Source: Pseudorhodoferax soli (GTDB taxonomy: Bacteria; Pseudomonadota; Gammaproteobacteria; Burkholderiales; Burkholderiaceae_C). From it: a stretch of DNA of 64,000 nt. Under the pieces are notes generated by a model. The model did no database searches, had not been told where the DNA came from, and was given only the letters and a program-made list of their open reading frames with translations. Positions 39,751 to 48,300 of the stretch are shown one piece after another (position 1 is the first letter of the stretch; each line of letters starts with the position of its first letter). Made by a program: the position numbers and the translations under genes. Location of the stretch: positions 186,001-250,000 of the forward strand of contig NZ_QPJK01000002.1 of the NCBI RefSeq assembly GCF_003337555.1. Direction: 5' to 3'.

Positions 39751-41184
39751 ATGCATTGCACAGAGGCAGCCCGGATGGCGCGTTGCGGGCCGATGGCTGA
39801 GCCGGCAGCAGACGACAACGGGGTACAGACCGCAGCGCCTGGCCTCCTGTCCAGGGCCGAAGCACACCGCAGCATCGTGCATGGCGTGGTCTGGGTTTCG
39901 GCGTTGGCGCTGCTGGGCAAGCTTGCCAGCGCGGCCAAGGAAATGGCCGTTGCCTGGCGCCACGGGACCAGCGCCGCCGTGGATGCCTACCTCTTCACCT
40001 ACAACCTCATCGCCTGGCCGATCGCGGTGTGGTTCGGCGTTCTTCTGGCGGTTCTGGTTCCCCTGCTTTCGCGGCTGCAGATCGACCGCAGCGCCGAGGC
40101 CCGCAGCCAGGCGCGCCTGTTTCGCGCCGAGCTGCTCGGCACGTCCATGCTGCTGGCAGGCGCATTGGGCCTGGCCACCTGGGCGGCACTTCAACTGATC
40201 CTCGGCGCAGGCTGGACCGGGCTGCCTGCGGGCACCGCGCACCTTGCGCGCGATGCCAGTGCGCCGATGGCTGCGCTTGTTCCACTCGGCATGCTGGTCT
40301 GCCTGCTGTCGTCCTGGATGCTGGCGCAAGGGCGGCACAGCAACACGCTCATGGAAAGCCTGCCCGCCATCGTGATCATGGCTAGCGTGCTGCTGTGGCC
40401 GTCACGCGCCATCGGTCCGCTGGTCTGGGGCACCGTCGCAGGCTTTGGGCTGCAACTGGCTTGTCTCACCCTGGCGCTGCGACGGCAGAACGGCATCGTG
40501 CCGCCGCGCCTGGGCCTCCGCGCTTCACACTGGCCAGCGTTCTGGCGAGGCTTCGGGCCGATGCTGTTCAGCCAGTCGCTGCTGGTCACCGCCGTCCTGG
40601 TCGACCAATTCTCGGCGATCCACTTGCCCGTCGGCTCCGTCGCCACGCTGAGCTACGCCAACCGCATCCTGGCGCTGCTGATCGCCGTCGGCGTCACAGC
40701 CGTCTCACGTGCGACCCTGCCCGTGTTCTCCAGTGCGCATGCACTCGAGCCGCTCGTGGTGAAGCAGCTCGCAGAACGCTGGGCATGGATGATGTTCGGC
40801 GCCGGACTGCTCGTCATCGCGGGCGGCTGGCTGCTGGGCGGACTGGTGGTCCGCCTGCTCTTCGAGAACGGCGCCTTCGGCCCGTCCGATACGGCGTCGG
40901 TCACCCGCGTTCTGCAGCATGGCCTGCTGCAGCTTCCCTTCTACTTCTCTGGCATCGTGATGATGTCGTGGCTGTCGGCGCTGGGCCGCTACCGGGGCAT
41001 CCTGGTCGTGTCCGCCGGTGCGCTTGCGCTGAAAATCGCTGCCAACTTCTGGCTCGCCCCCCGTGTCGGCCTGGTCGGCATCCAATGGTCCACAGCAGCG
41101 ATGCATGCATTTTTCCTCCTCGGCCTGCAGGTGGTCATGCTCTGGCCATCCGCCGGGTGGCGCCAACGGAGAACGCCCCCATGA
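39751..41184 (+). CDS. MurJ/MviN-family lipid-linked oligosaccharide flippase
   Basis: The 477-residue polytopic protein has about 12-14 transmembrane helices of the MOP superfamily, closest in style to MurJ: KEMAVAWRHGTSAAVDAYLFTYNLIAWP near the start (given in part), and LSYANRILALLIAVGVTAVSRATLPVFS (in part) mid-protein. MurJ flips lipid II, but its place in a sugar-modification operon suggests that this copy exports the lipid-linked glycan made by its neighbours, replacing Wzx. ATGs at 39775 (with AGAGG upstream) and 39793 are alternative starts. Its stop overlaps the next start by four bases. Confidence 0.82.
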   Translation: MHCTEAARMARCGPMAEPAADDNGVQTAAPGLLSRAEAHRSIVHGVVWVSALALLGKLASAAKEMAVAWRHGTSAAVDAYLFTYNLIAWPIAVWFGVLLAVLVPLLSRLQIDRSAEARSQARLFRAELLGTSMLLAGALGLATWAALQLILGAGWTGLPAGTAHLARDASAPMAALVPLGMLVCLLSSWMLAQGRHSNTLMESLPAIVIMASVLLWPSRAIGPLVWGTVAGFGLQLACLTLALRRQNGIVPPRLGLRASHWPAFWRGFGPMLFSQSLLVTAVLVDQFSAIHLPVGSVATLSYANRILALLIAVGVTAVSRATLPVFSSAHALEPLVVKQLAERWAWMMFGAGLLVIAGGWLLGGLVVRLLFENGAFGPSDTASVTRVLQHGLLQLPFYFSGIVMMSWLSALGRYRGILVVSAGALALKIAANFWLAPRVGLVGIQWSTAAMHAFFLLGLQVVMLWPSAGWRQRRTPP

Positions 41185-41867
41185 TCAACCGGATCATTGC
41201 CGCGTTCCAGCGTCCGGAAGACGGCTGGGACCCCATCCGCCCGCAGTACGCGGCGGCCTATGCGCGCGAGCACGGGGAGGAGGCAGACGAAACGTTGGTC
41301 GATGCGCTGGAGGCGTGGATCGGCGGCTTCGCTGGAAAGCATGTCCTCGACCTGGGGAGCGGGCCTGGGCAGTACGCCGTCGCGTTCGCCCGGCGCGGTG
41401 CCCTCGTCACCTGCCACGACATCTCCCGCAGCTACCTCCAGATCGCCCGGGAGAAGGCGCAGGCATCCTGCGTGGCGGACCGGATGCGGTTCTCCATCGG
41501 CTACATGGACGACGCCCTGTGCCTGGCGCCGGGTCCGTGGGATCTTGTGTTCAACCGCGTCTGCTGGTACTACGCCTTCGACGACCGCTCTTTCGCGGAG
41601 TTGATCTATCGCCTCATCGCGCCCGGAGGGTATGGCTACATCGACACGCACAATGCCAGCTTCCGACGGGAAGACCTGAGCCTGTCATCGGCCGTGCGCA
41701 CGTGGATGAACAGCCACTTGGGGCTGAAGATCGGACATCCCCATCCCCCACGTGGGCGCATCGAGCAATTGCTCAAGCGCCATCCCTTCAAGCGGCTCGA
41801 CGCCGACTACAGCAGCCCCGGCAACGACCGGATCAGGCTGGAAAAACCCGAAGGCGCAAGCACATGA
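41181..41867 (+). CDS. Class I SAM-dependent methyltransferase
   Basis: The 228-residue protein carries SAM motif I VLDLGSGPGQYAVAFA (about residues 53-68), motif DLVFNRVCWYYAF, and IAPGGYGYIDTHN. Its acceptor is unknown; in this cluster a sugar hydroxyl or amino group is likely. It overlaps the MurJ-like gene and the deacetylase-like gene by four bases on each side. Confidence 0.85.
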   Translation: MINRIIAAFQRPEDGWDPIRPQYAAAYAREHGEEADETLVDALEAWIGGFAGKHVLDLGSGPGQYAVAFARRGALVTCHDISRSYLQIAREKAQASCVADRMRFSIGYMDDALCLAPGPWDLVFNRVCWYYAFDDRSFAELIYRLIAPGGYGYIDTHNASFRREDLSLSSAVRTWMNSHLGLKIGHPHPPRGRIEQLLKRHPFKRLDADYSSPGNDRIRLEKPEGAST

Positions 41868-42613
41868 GTGCCGAGTATCTGGTGCGGTTCGACGACATCT
41901 GTCCCACCATGAACTGGGAGCACTGGGCACGCATCGAGGCCATCCTGGCGCGCCACCGTGTCAGGCCGATCCTCGCCGTAACACCCGACAACCACGACCC
42001 GCAACTCATTGCCGGACCGGCGCGGCCCGACTTCTGGGATTACATCCGCGAGCGCCAGCGCTGCGGCTGGAGCATTGCGTTGCATGGCTGCCACCACAAG
42101 TACGAGACCACCGACGCAGGCTTGCTGGCGCTCAACCCATTCAGCGAATTCGCCGGGCTGCCGCGCGCAGCGCAGCAGGCCAAGCTCGCCTCTGCATGCC
42201 GCATCTTCGAAGCACAACGCGTACGCATCGACGCCTGGATCGCACCGGCCCACAGCTTCGACGCGACGACAGTCGAGTTGCTGCTCCAACTGGGCATCCG
42301 CACCATCAGCGATGGCTTGTTCACGCGGCCCGTTCGATGGCTGGGTGCGACCTGGGTACCCCAACAACTGTGGCGGTTTCACGCCATGCCAGCAGGCCTG
42401 TGGACGGTCTGCTTCCACAGCAACGGATTCACAGAGGGGGGATTCGACGCGTTCGCACGGAGCATCGAACGGCATGCACCGCGCATCACGGCACTCGATG
42501 CCGTGCTTGCGCGCACGCAGGCCGCGCCACTGCACTGGACCGACCGAGGGTTCGCGCAGCTGTGGCTTTGGATGTTGCGGCTGCGCCGCCGGCTTCGCCC
42601 CGCACGCGCATGA
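41864..42613 (+). CDS. Polysaccharide-deacetylase-like (DUF2334-type) protein
   Basis: The 249-residue protein begins YLVRFDDICPTMNW, with the Asp-Asp pair of NodB-type or DUF2334 deacetylases, and has a His motif HGCHHKYE (H-x3-H shape) near residue 73. APAHSFD later matches the catalytic region in this superfamily. It is cytoplasmic by sequence, with no signal peptide, so it may act on a nucleotide- or lipid-linked sugar. Deacetylase activity is inferred from the metal-ligand pattern only. It overlaps both neighbours by four bases. Confidence 0.72.
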   Translation: MSAEYLVRFDDICPTMNWEHWARIEAILARHRVRPILAVTPDNHDPQLIAGPARPDFWDYIRERQRCGWSIALHGCHHKYETTDAGLLALNPFSEFAGLPRAAQQAKLASACRIFEAQRVRIDAWIAPAHSFDATTVELLLQLGIRTISDGLFTRPVRWLGATWVPQQLWRFHAMPAGLWTVCFHSNGFTEGGFDAFARSIERHAPRITALDAVLARTQAAPLHWTDRGFAQLWLWMLRLRRRLRPARA

Positions 42614-43740
42614 TCGTGGCCATCGTCATCACAGGGCTTTCGGTCGGCGGCGCCGAAGTCATGTTGCTCCAGCTACTGGAACGACTGGACCGCGCGCGCT
42701 TCCAGCCCCACGTTTTTTCGCTGACCACGGTCGGAGAAATCGGGCCCCGCATCGCCGCGCTCGGCATTCCCGTGGAAGCGCTCGGCTTGCGCACCGGCGC
42801 GCCCAATCCATTGCGACTGTGGCATCTGGCCCGCCGCCTGCGTGCCATCCGGGCCGATGTCGTCCACACCTGGCTGTACCACGCCGACCTGCTGGGTTCG
42901 GTTGCTGCGCGTTGGGCAGGCATCCGCGCCGTTGCCTGGGGCATCCACCACAGCAACCTGGACCCTTCGCTGAACAAGCGTTCGACGCTCGCCGTCGCCC
43001 GGCTGTGTGCGCGGCTGTCCACGCGCTGGCCGCGGCGCATTGCGCTGTGCTCCGAGGCGGCCATGCGCAGCCACATCGCCTTCGGCTATGACGCAGGCAA
43101 GATGGAAGTCATCCCCAATGGGTTCGACCTTGCGCGCTTCCAGCCCGACCCGCAGGCCGGCGTGCGTCTCCGTGCGGAACTCGGCTTGCCCGATGACACG
43201 CCGCTCATCGGCCTCGTTGGCCGGCTCGATCCGCAGAAGAACCACGGCGGATTCCTGGTTGCCATGGGCATGCTGCACCGCCGCTTGCCACTGGCCCGGT
43301 TCGTACTGGCGGGGCGCGGCGTGGACCCGCAGGCCGATGGCATCACTGCGCTCGCAGCGCGATCAGGCATCCTGGACGCATGCCATCTGCTGGGCTACCG
43401 CGCCGACATGCCGAACATCATGGCCGCACTCGATGTGCTGGTCTCTTCGTCGCACGGCGAAGCGTTCGGCAACGTCATCGGCGAGGCCATGGCCTGCGGT
43501 GTTCCCTGCGTCGTTACCGATGTCGGTGTTTCCGCGCACATCGTCGGTGACACGGGGTTGGTCGTTCCCGCGGGAGATCCAGCCGCCCTGGCGAACGCTG
43601 TGCAAACCCTGATCGAGCAGCCTGCGACGGAGAAGGCACACCGTGCACAGGCGGCGCGCGCGCGGATCGCTGTGCTGTTCGAGATCGGCGTTGTCGTGCG
43701 CCGCTATGAACGCTTCTACGAAGACGTGGCCAGAGCATGA
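42610..43740 (+). CDS. GT4-family glycosyltransferase
   Basis: The 376-residue GT-B enzyme begins IVITGLSVGGAEVMLLQLLE, the N-terminal signature of many retaining GT4 transferases. In the C-terminal nucleotide-sugar domain it has IGLVGRLDPQKNHGGFL and EAFGNVIGEAMACGVPCVVTD (E-x7-E). It would add a sugar to the lipid-linked glycan on the cytoplasmic face. Donor and acceptor are unknown. It overlaps the upstream deacetylase-like gene and the downstream FkbM gene by four bases each. Confidence 0.88.
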   Translation: MIVAIVITGLSVGGAEVMLLQLLERLDRARFQPHVFSLTTVGEIGPRIAALGIPVEALGLRTGAPNPLRLWHLARRLRAIRADVVHTWLYHADLLGSVAARWAGIRAVAWGIHHSNLDPSLNKRSTLAVARLCARLSTRWPRRIALCSEAAMRSHIAFGYDAGKMEVIPNGFDLARFQPDPQAGVRLRAELGLPDDTPLIGLVGRLDPQKNHGGFLVAMGMLHRRLPLARFVLAGRGVDPQADGITALAARSGILDACHLLGYRADMPNIMAALDVLVSSSHGEAFGNVIGEAMACGVPCVVTDVGVSAHIVGDTGLVVPAGDPAALANAVQTLIEQPATEKAHRAQAARARIAVLFEIGVVVRRYERFYEDVARA

Positions 43741-44720
43741 GAGCACCCGGCAAGGCCCTGCTTCTGCTGGTGAACCTGAACCGCTCGCTCTGGCTGTTGC
43801 GGCTGGGTCGACGCCTCCATGCCGCATTCGGTGGACGATGGGGGCAGCTTCAGGACCCGGCCATTCTGCGCAAGCACATTCCCGGCTGGTGGCGTCCCGA
43901 TCCGTCTCGCACCGTCTCGATGACGATCGTCGAGGGGACGCGCATGGTCCTGGAACTCGACGACCACGTCCAGTTCCGGACTTTCATGGACGGCTACTTC
44001 GATCTTGTTCCGATCGCGCTTGCCAGGCAGCTGTGCCAGGGCGGTCTCGTCTACCTGGATGTCGGAGCCAACGTCGGGACCACGAGCATTCCCGTCGCGA
44101 ACCGTGGCGTTGCGACCATTGCGATCGAGGCGTCCACGCACATCCTCGCAAAGTTGTACCGAAACCTGGCACTCAATCCTGGCGCCACGATGCAGGTCTT
44201 CGGCTACGCCGTGGGAGAACACGACGGGGAGCAGGTGTCGCTCTTTCGCCCGTTGGACGGCAACCTGGGCGCGACATCGACACTGGCGGCTTGGGGTGGA
44301 GGCCATGCTGTCGCGGTCGAGAAAACGACGTCCTACCGCGTCGACACGGTGCTGGAGTTCCTCGGCGCAGGAAAGGTTGGCTTGATGAAGCTGGACATCG
44401 AAGGCGCGGAAGCGGCCGCTCTGGCTGGCAGCCAACGCCTGATCGCAGAGCAGATGCCGGCAGTCCTGTTCGAGTGGAGACCCGACATTGCCGCACACGC
44501 AGCAGGTGCGATCAGGCCTGCACACGCCATGCTGCCGACGCACTACCTGCTGTTCGGGGTCCGGCTGGCTGCGGCGCAGGGAGCATCGGGCAACAATCTG
44601 CAGCTGTCGCCATTCGACGCAAGGCAGAGCTACGAGAACATGCTGGCCGTGACGCCGCGCAACCTGCTTCACCACGGCTTGCTTGCCGCTGCTGGTGCGC
44701 GCATCGAATCCTGGGGCTGA
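43737..44720 (+). CDS. FkbM-family methyltransferase
   Basis: The 327-residue protein contains the FkbM core: motif I VYLDVGANVGTTSIPVA (about residues 103-119), AIEASTHILAKLYRNLALN, and the post-motif KLDIEGAEAAALAG. FkbM enzymes O-methylate macrolides or sugars, and in surface-glycan clusters they typically methylate a hexose. It overlaps the upstream glycosyltransferase by four bases; the next gene follows after three bases. Confidence 0.88.
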   Translation: MRAPGKALLLLVNLNRSLWLLRLGRRLHAAFGGRWGQLQDPAILRKHIPGWWRPDPSRTVSMTIVEGTRMVLELDDHVQFRTFMDGYFDLVPIALARQLCQGGLVYLDVGANVGTTSIPVANRGVATIAIEASTHILAKLYRNLALNPGATMQVFGYAVGEHDGEQVSLFRPLDGNLGATSTLAAWGGGHAVAVEKTTSYRVDTVLEFLGAGKVGLMKLDIEGAEAAALAGSQRLIAEQMPAVLFEWRPDIAAHAAGAIRPAHAMLPTHYLLFGVRLAAAQGASGNNLQLSPFDARQSYENMLAVTPRNLLHHGLLAAAGARIESWG

Positions 44721-44723
44721 CGC

Positions 44724-45581
44724 ATGGTCCCCTGGTATCTCAAGATTCCCATGAAGATGGTGCTGGCGCGCTTGCCGGTGCCCAGGTCGCTGTTCAACCG
44801 CCTGGGCGTCTTTCGGCACGGGGGCATGCGCAGGCCGGACTACGCCCTCGAGATCGTCCAGCGGCACACGGCCTTTGCACATGTCGACCTGGCCCGCAAG
44901 CATGTCCTGGAACTTGGGCCTGGCGACTCCGTCGGCAACGGCATCGTCGCCTATGCGCTGGGCGCGCGGAGCACCTGCCTGGTCGACGCGGGCGACTGGG
45001 CAACGCGCGACCTCGACGTCTACAGGGCATTCGTCCGCTGGCTCGACACAGCACTCCCCGACCCCACGCGGCTGCGCGAGGCCGGCACCGACTGGGCGGA
45101 TTTCGATGGCCTGCTGAGGGCCTTCAACATGCGTTACCTGACCAGCGGCCTCGCTGCGCTGCGCGGCTTGCCATCGCAGTCGATCGACTACTGCTTCTCA
45201 GAAGCCGTTCTCGAGCACATCCGCGTGCACGAGTTCGATCTGTCGATGGTGGAGCTGCAGCGCGTGCTGCGCCCAGGGGGAATTGCCAGCCACACCATCG
45301 ACTACAAGGACCATCTACAGGCCAGCCTGAACAACATGCGCTTCTCGCGAGAACGATGGGAAAGTCCGCTGTTCTCGGCATCCGGGTTCTACACGAACCG
45401 GCTGCGCCACAGCGACGTGATGGCTTCGTTCCAGCGCGCCGGCTTGCAGACCGTACGCGAGGAGCGCATGCACTGGGCCGCCCTGCCGATGAAGCGTTCC
45501 TGCGTCCACGCCCAGCTGCGCGGCTACACCGACGCTGACCTGCGGGTCCATGAAGCCTTCGTGGTGCTCCGCGTACCATGA
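44724..45581 (+). CDS. SAM-dependent methyltransferase (class I type)
   Basis: The 285-residue protein has motif I VLELGPGDSVGNGIVAYALGA (in part, about residue 55) and a post-motif ELQRVLRPGGIASHTIDYKDH. SQSIDYCFSEAVLEHI matches the methyltransferase_11-type acid-rich strand. The large insert between motifs (about 80-140) is atypical. It is the third methyltransferase of the cluster, and the acceptor is unknown. Its stop overlaps the next start by four bases. Confidence 0.78.
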   Translation: MVPWYLKIPMKMVLARLPVPRSLFNRLGVFRHGGMRRPDYALEIVQRHTAFAHVDLARKHVLELGPGDSVGNGIVAYALGARSTCLVDAGDWATRDLDVYRAFVRWLDTALPDPTRLREAGTDWADFDGLLRAFNMRYLTSGLAALRGLPSQSIDYCFSEAVLEHIRVHEFDLSMVELQRVLRPGGIASHTIDYKDHLQASLNNMRFSRERWESPLFSASGFYTNRLRHSDVMASFQRAGLQTVREERMHWAALPMKRSCVHAQLRGYTDADLRVHEAFVVLRVP

Positions 45582-46729
45582 GCGGCGAACCTGCCATGCC
45601 CAGGAAGCTGCTGTTCGTCGTCAACGTCGACTGGTTCTTCGTCTCTCACCGGCTTGCGATCGCCACTGCGGCCATTGCTGCCGGCTACGAGGTCCACCTT
45701 GCGGCCACCTTCACCGACAAGCGTGATGAGATCGAGGCACACGGCATCATCGCGCACCCGTTGGCCATCCGGCGCGGCGGCGCGAACCCGTGGTCGGAGT
45801 TGCAGAACCTGATGCGCGTGTTCGGTTTGGTGCGGTCGTTGTCTCCGGATGTTCTCCATCTCGTGACCATCAAGCCCATCATCATGGGCGGCCTGTCGGC
45901 GCGGCTGCTCGCGACCCGCGCCGTCGTCATGAGTGTTTCGGGCCTGGGCTTCGTGTTTTCGTCGAATGCGCGGTTCGCGGCAGCGGTACGGCCACTGGTT
46001 CTTTGGCTCTACCGCGCCTGCTTCAACCGGGAGAAGCTTCGGGTCATCTTCCAGAACCGCACGGACCAGGACACCATCTGCGCCGCTACCGGTCTGCCAA
46101 TCCGCAAATGCGTGCTGATCCGTGGATCGGGGGTCGACCTGGACCGCTTCGCCCCCGCACCGCGGGCGGCGTCAAAGCCGATCGTCGTCCTCGCCGCACG
46201 GCTGCTGAAAGACAAGGGCATCGCGGAGTTCGTGGAAGCGGCAAAGGCATTGCGCAGCAGGGGCGTCGAGGCCCGCATGTGCCTGGTGGGCGAGCCCGAC
46301 CCAGAGAGCCGGGCAAGCATCGAACCGGCCCAACTGGGAAGCTGGCGCGCAGAGGGGGCCGTCGAGCTATGGGGGCATCGGCAGGACATGCCCGCCGTAC
46401 TGCAGCAGGCGAGCATCGCGGTGCTTCCCTCGTACTATGGCGAGGGCGTTCCCAAGGTGTTGCTCGAAGCGGCGGCGTGCGGGTGCGCAGTCGTCACGAC
46501 CGACATGCCCGGCTGCCGCGATGCCATCACGCCTGGCAAAACGGGCCTGGTGGTAGCTCCGCGCGACGCTGAGGGTCTGGCCAACGCCATCGAGCGCTTG
46601 TTGGCAGAACCCGCGCTGTGCAACAGCATGGGGCGCGCCGGTCGAACCCTGGCGCAGGCCGAGTTCGGCATCGGGTCGGTCGTGGCAACGCATTTGCAGA
46701 TCTACGCCGAGCTGCTGGGGCCGCCATGA
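45578..46729 (+). CDS. GT4-family glycosyltransferase (PglA-like)
   Basis: The 383-residue enzyme begins LLFVVNVDWFFVSHRL, typical of GT4 transferases that act second on undecaprenyl-linked HexNAc (PglA, WbnH types). The C-terminal domain shows VVLAARLLKDKGIAEFVEA and EGVPKVLLEAAACGCAVVTTD. It would extend the sugar placed by the phosphoglycosyl transferase encoded two genes downstream. An internal ATG at 45596 would shorten it by six residues. It overlaps neighbours by four bases on both sides. Confidence 0.88.
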   Translation: MSGEPAMPRKLLFVVNVDWFFVSHRLAIATAAIAAGYEVHLAATFTDKRDEIEAHGIIAHPLAIRRGGANPWSELQNLMRVFGLVRSLSPDVLHLVTIKPIIMGGLSARLLATRAVVMSVSGLGFVFSSNARFAAAVRPLVLWLYRACFNREKLRVIFQNRTDQDTICAATGLPIRKCVLIRGSGVDLDRFAPAPRAASKPIVVLAARLLKDKGIAEFVEAAKALRSRGVEARMCLVGEPDPESRASIEPAQLGSWRAEGAVELWGHRQDMPAVLQQASIAVLPSYYGEGVPKVLLEAAACGCAVVTTDMPGCRDAITPGKTGLVVAPRDAEGLANAIERLLAEPALCNSMGRAGRTLAQAEFGIGSVVATHLQIYAELLGPP

Positions 46730-47670
46730 ACGTGCTTGTGACCGGCGCGAGCGGCTTCATCGGTTCGGCCCTGGCACGCCATGCGGCGCTGACGGCTGCG
46801 GGTCTGACATGGCGTCTGGCCTTGCGTGCCGGCTTCGCCGAGCGGGCACAGTTCGTCGAGAGCCCCGATCTGTCCGGCGCAGCGGATTGGCGGGAGGCCG
46901 TGCGTGGTTGCCATGCCGTCGTCCACGCCGCGGCGCGCGTGCATGTCGTGCGCGACCGGAACAGTGACCCGCTGGCGCTGTACCGTGCCGCCAACACCGA
47001 GGGGACCCTGCAGCTCGCTCGCCAGGCGGCGCAGGAGGGCGTCGGACGCTTCATCTTCCTCAGTTCAGTGAAGGTGCATGGCGAAGCCAGCACACCAGGA
47101 CGCGCGTTCACCGAACAGGTGGCGCCAATGCCGGCAGACCCCTATGGGACCAGCAAGCACGAAGCCGAACTCGGCCTGGCCACCATCGCACGGCAAACCG
47201 GCATGGACATCGTCATCATCCGGCCGCCCCTGGTGTACGGTCCAGGCGCAAAGGCCAACTTCGCCGCGCTGGTCCACGCTGTCGAGCACGGCTGGCCACT
47301 GCCGCTGCGCGCCATCCAGAACCGGCGCAGCCTGGTGGCGCTGGACAACCTCATCGACTTCATCCTGGTCTGCCTGCGCCATCCGGGCGCGGCCAATCAA
47401 ACTTTTTTGGTCAGCGACGGCGAAGACCTGTCCACGCCCTGCCTGTTGCGCCGATTGGGCGCCGCGATGGGCCGGCCGGCCCGTCTGTGGCCCATGCCGC
47501 CCGCCCTGCTGTGCGCTGGCGCGGCCATGCTCGGCCGCCGCGCCGCCGCTGAGCGCCTATGCGGCACGCTGCAGGTCGACATCACCAAGGCCCGCACGCT
47601 GTTGGGCTGGTCGCCGCCAGTCACCGTGGACGAGGGCCTTCGCCGCGCCATCCAGGGATTGCCGCCATGA
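46726..47670 (+). CDS. NAD-dependent SDR epimerase/reductase (WbpV/WbpK-like)
   Basis: The 314-residue extended SDR has the NAD motif VTGASGFIGSAL at its start, the SSVKVHGE strand and the catalytic YGTSK. Proteins of this size beside WbpM-type dehydratases usually reduce the 4-keto-6-deoxy-HexNAc to UDP-QuiNAc or UDP-FucNAc; a 4-epimerase role is the main alternative. It is flanked by a GT4 transferase and the phosphoglycosyl transferase, overlapping each by four bases. Confidence 0.85.
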   Translation: MNVLVTGASGFIGSALARHAALTAAGLTWRLALRAGFAERAQFVESPDLSGAADWREAVRGCHAVVHAAARVHVVRDRNSDPLALYRAANTEGTLQLARQAAQEGVGRFIFLSSVKVHGEASTPGRAFTEQVAPMPADPYGTSKHEAELGLATIARQTGMDIVIIRPPLVYGPGAKANFAALVHAVEHGWPLPLRAIQNRRSLVALDNLIDFILVCLRHPGAANQTFLVSDGEDLSTPCLLRRLGAAMGRPARLWPMPPALLCAGAAMLGRRAAAERLCGTLQVDITKARTLLGWSPPVTVDEGLRRAIQGLPP

Positions 47671-48227
47671 AGCGCCTGTTCGACCTGCTGTTTGCCCTGG
47701 CCCTGCTGCCCCTGCTCGCCCTCCCCCTGCTCTCCCTCGCCCTCGCCGTCCGCCTCACCTCCCCCGGCCCCGCCCTCTACTGGTCCGACCGCGTCGGCCG
47801 CCACAACCGCATCTTTCGCATGCCCAAGTTCCGCAGCATGCGCACCGACACGCCCGCCGTGGCCACGCACCTGCTCGAACGCCCCGAGCAATATCTCACG
47901 CCCATTGGCAGCTTCCTGCGCCAAAGCAGCCTGGACGAGTTGCCCCAGCTCTGGAGCATCCTCAAGGGCGATATGAGCTTCGTCGGCCCGCGCCCGGCCC
48001 TGTTCAACCAGCACGACCTCATCGCGCTGCGCACCCAACGCGGCGTCGATGCGCTGGCACCCGGCCTCACGGGCTGGGCCCAGGTCAACGGGCGCGACGA
48101 ACTGCCGATCCCTGTCAAGGCCGACTTCGACCACTGGTACCTGCAGCACCGCAGCCTGCGCGTGGACCTGCTGATCCTGTGGCGCACCGCGCGCAAGGTT
48201 CTGGCCCGCGACGGGGTCACGCATTGA
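47667..48227 (+). CDS. PglC-type polyprenyl-phosphate sugar-1-phosphate transferase
   Basis: The 186-residue monotopic phosphoglycosyl transferase has a short N-terminal membrane helix (about 3-28, with Ser-Pro helix-break region), the basic [12 protein letters not shown] and the catalytic Asp-Glu dyad in [24 protein letters not shown] (in part). It transfers a HexNAc-1-phosphate from UDP-sugar to undecaprenyl phosphate, the first membrane step in building the glycan. It is the last gene of the cluster; a new promoter for lysS follows. Confidence 0.92.
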   Translation: MKRLFDLLFALALLPLLALPLLSLALAVRLTSPGPALYWSDRVGRHNRIFRMPKFRSMRTDTPAVATHLLERPEQYLTPIGSFLRQSSLDELPQLWSILKGDMSFVGPRPALFNQHDLIALRTQRGVDALAPGLTGWAQVNGRDELPIPVKADFDHWYLQHRSLRVDLLILWRTARKVLARDGVTH

Positions 48228-48244
48228 TGCGCCCATTGAGCTTC

Positions 48245-48250
48245 TAAAAT
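48245..48250 (+). promoter_or_regulatory. -10-like element upstream of lysS
   Basis: TAAAAT lies about 50 bases before the lysS ATG, with no strong -35. Downstream, GGCGGG (48251-48256) can pair with CCCGCC (about 48269-48274) in the predicted 5' untranslated leader. Confidence 0.35.
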
Positions 48251-48300
48251 GGCGGGTTCGCCGCAGGCAGCCCGCCAGCGCGCCTTCCGTTCTTTCATCC

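Noticed and set aside
37781-48227. Recent horizontal transfer of the glycan cluster
   Set aside because: Base composition looks like its neighbours by eye and no IS element, integrase or tRNA flank is present. Transfer is possible but not supported by the window.
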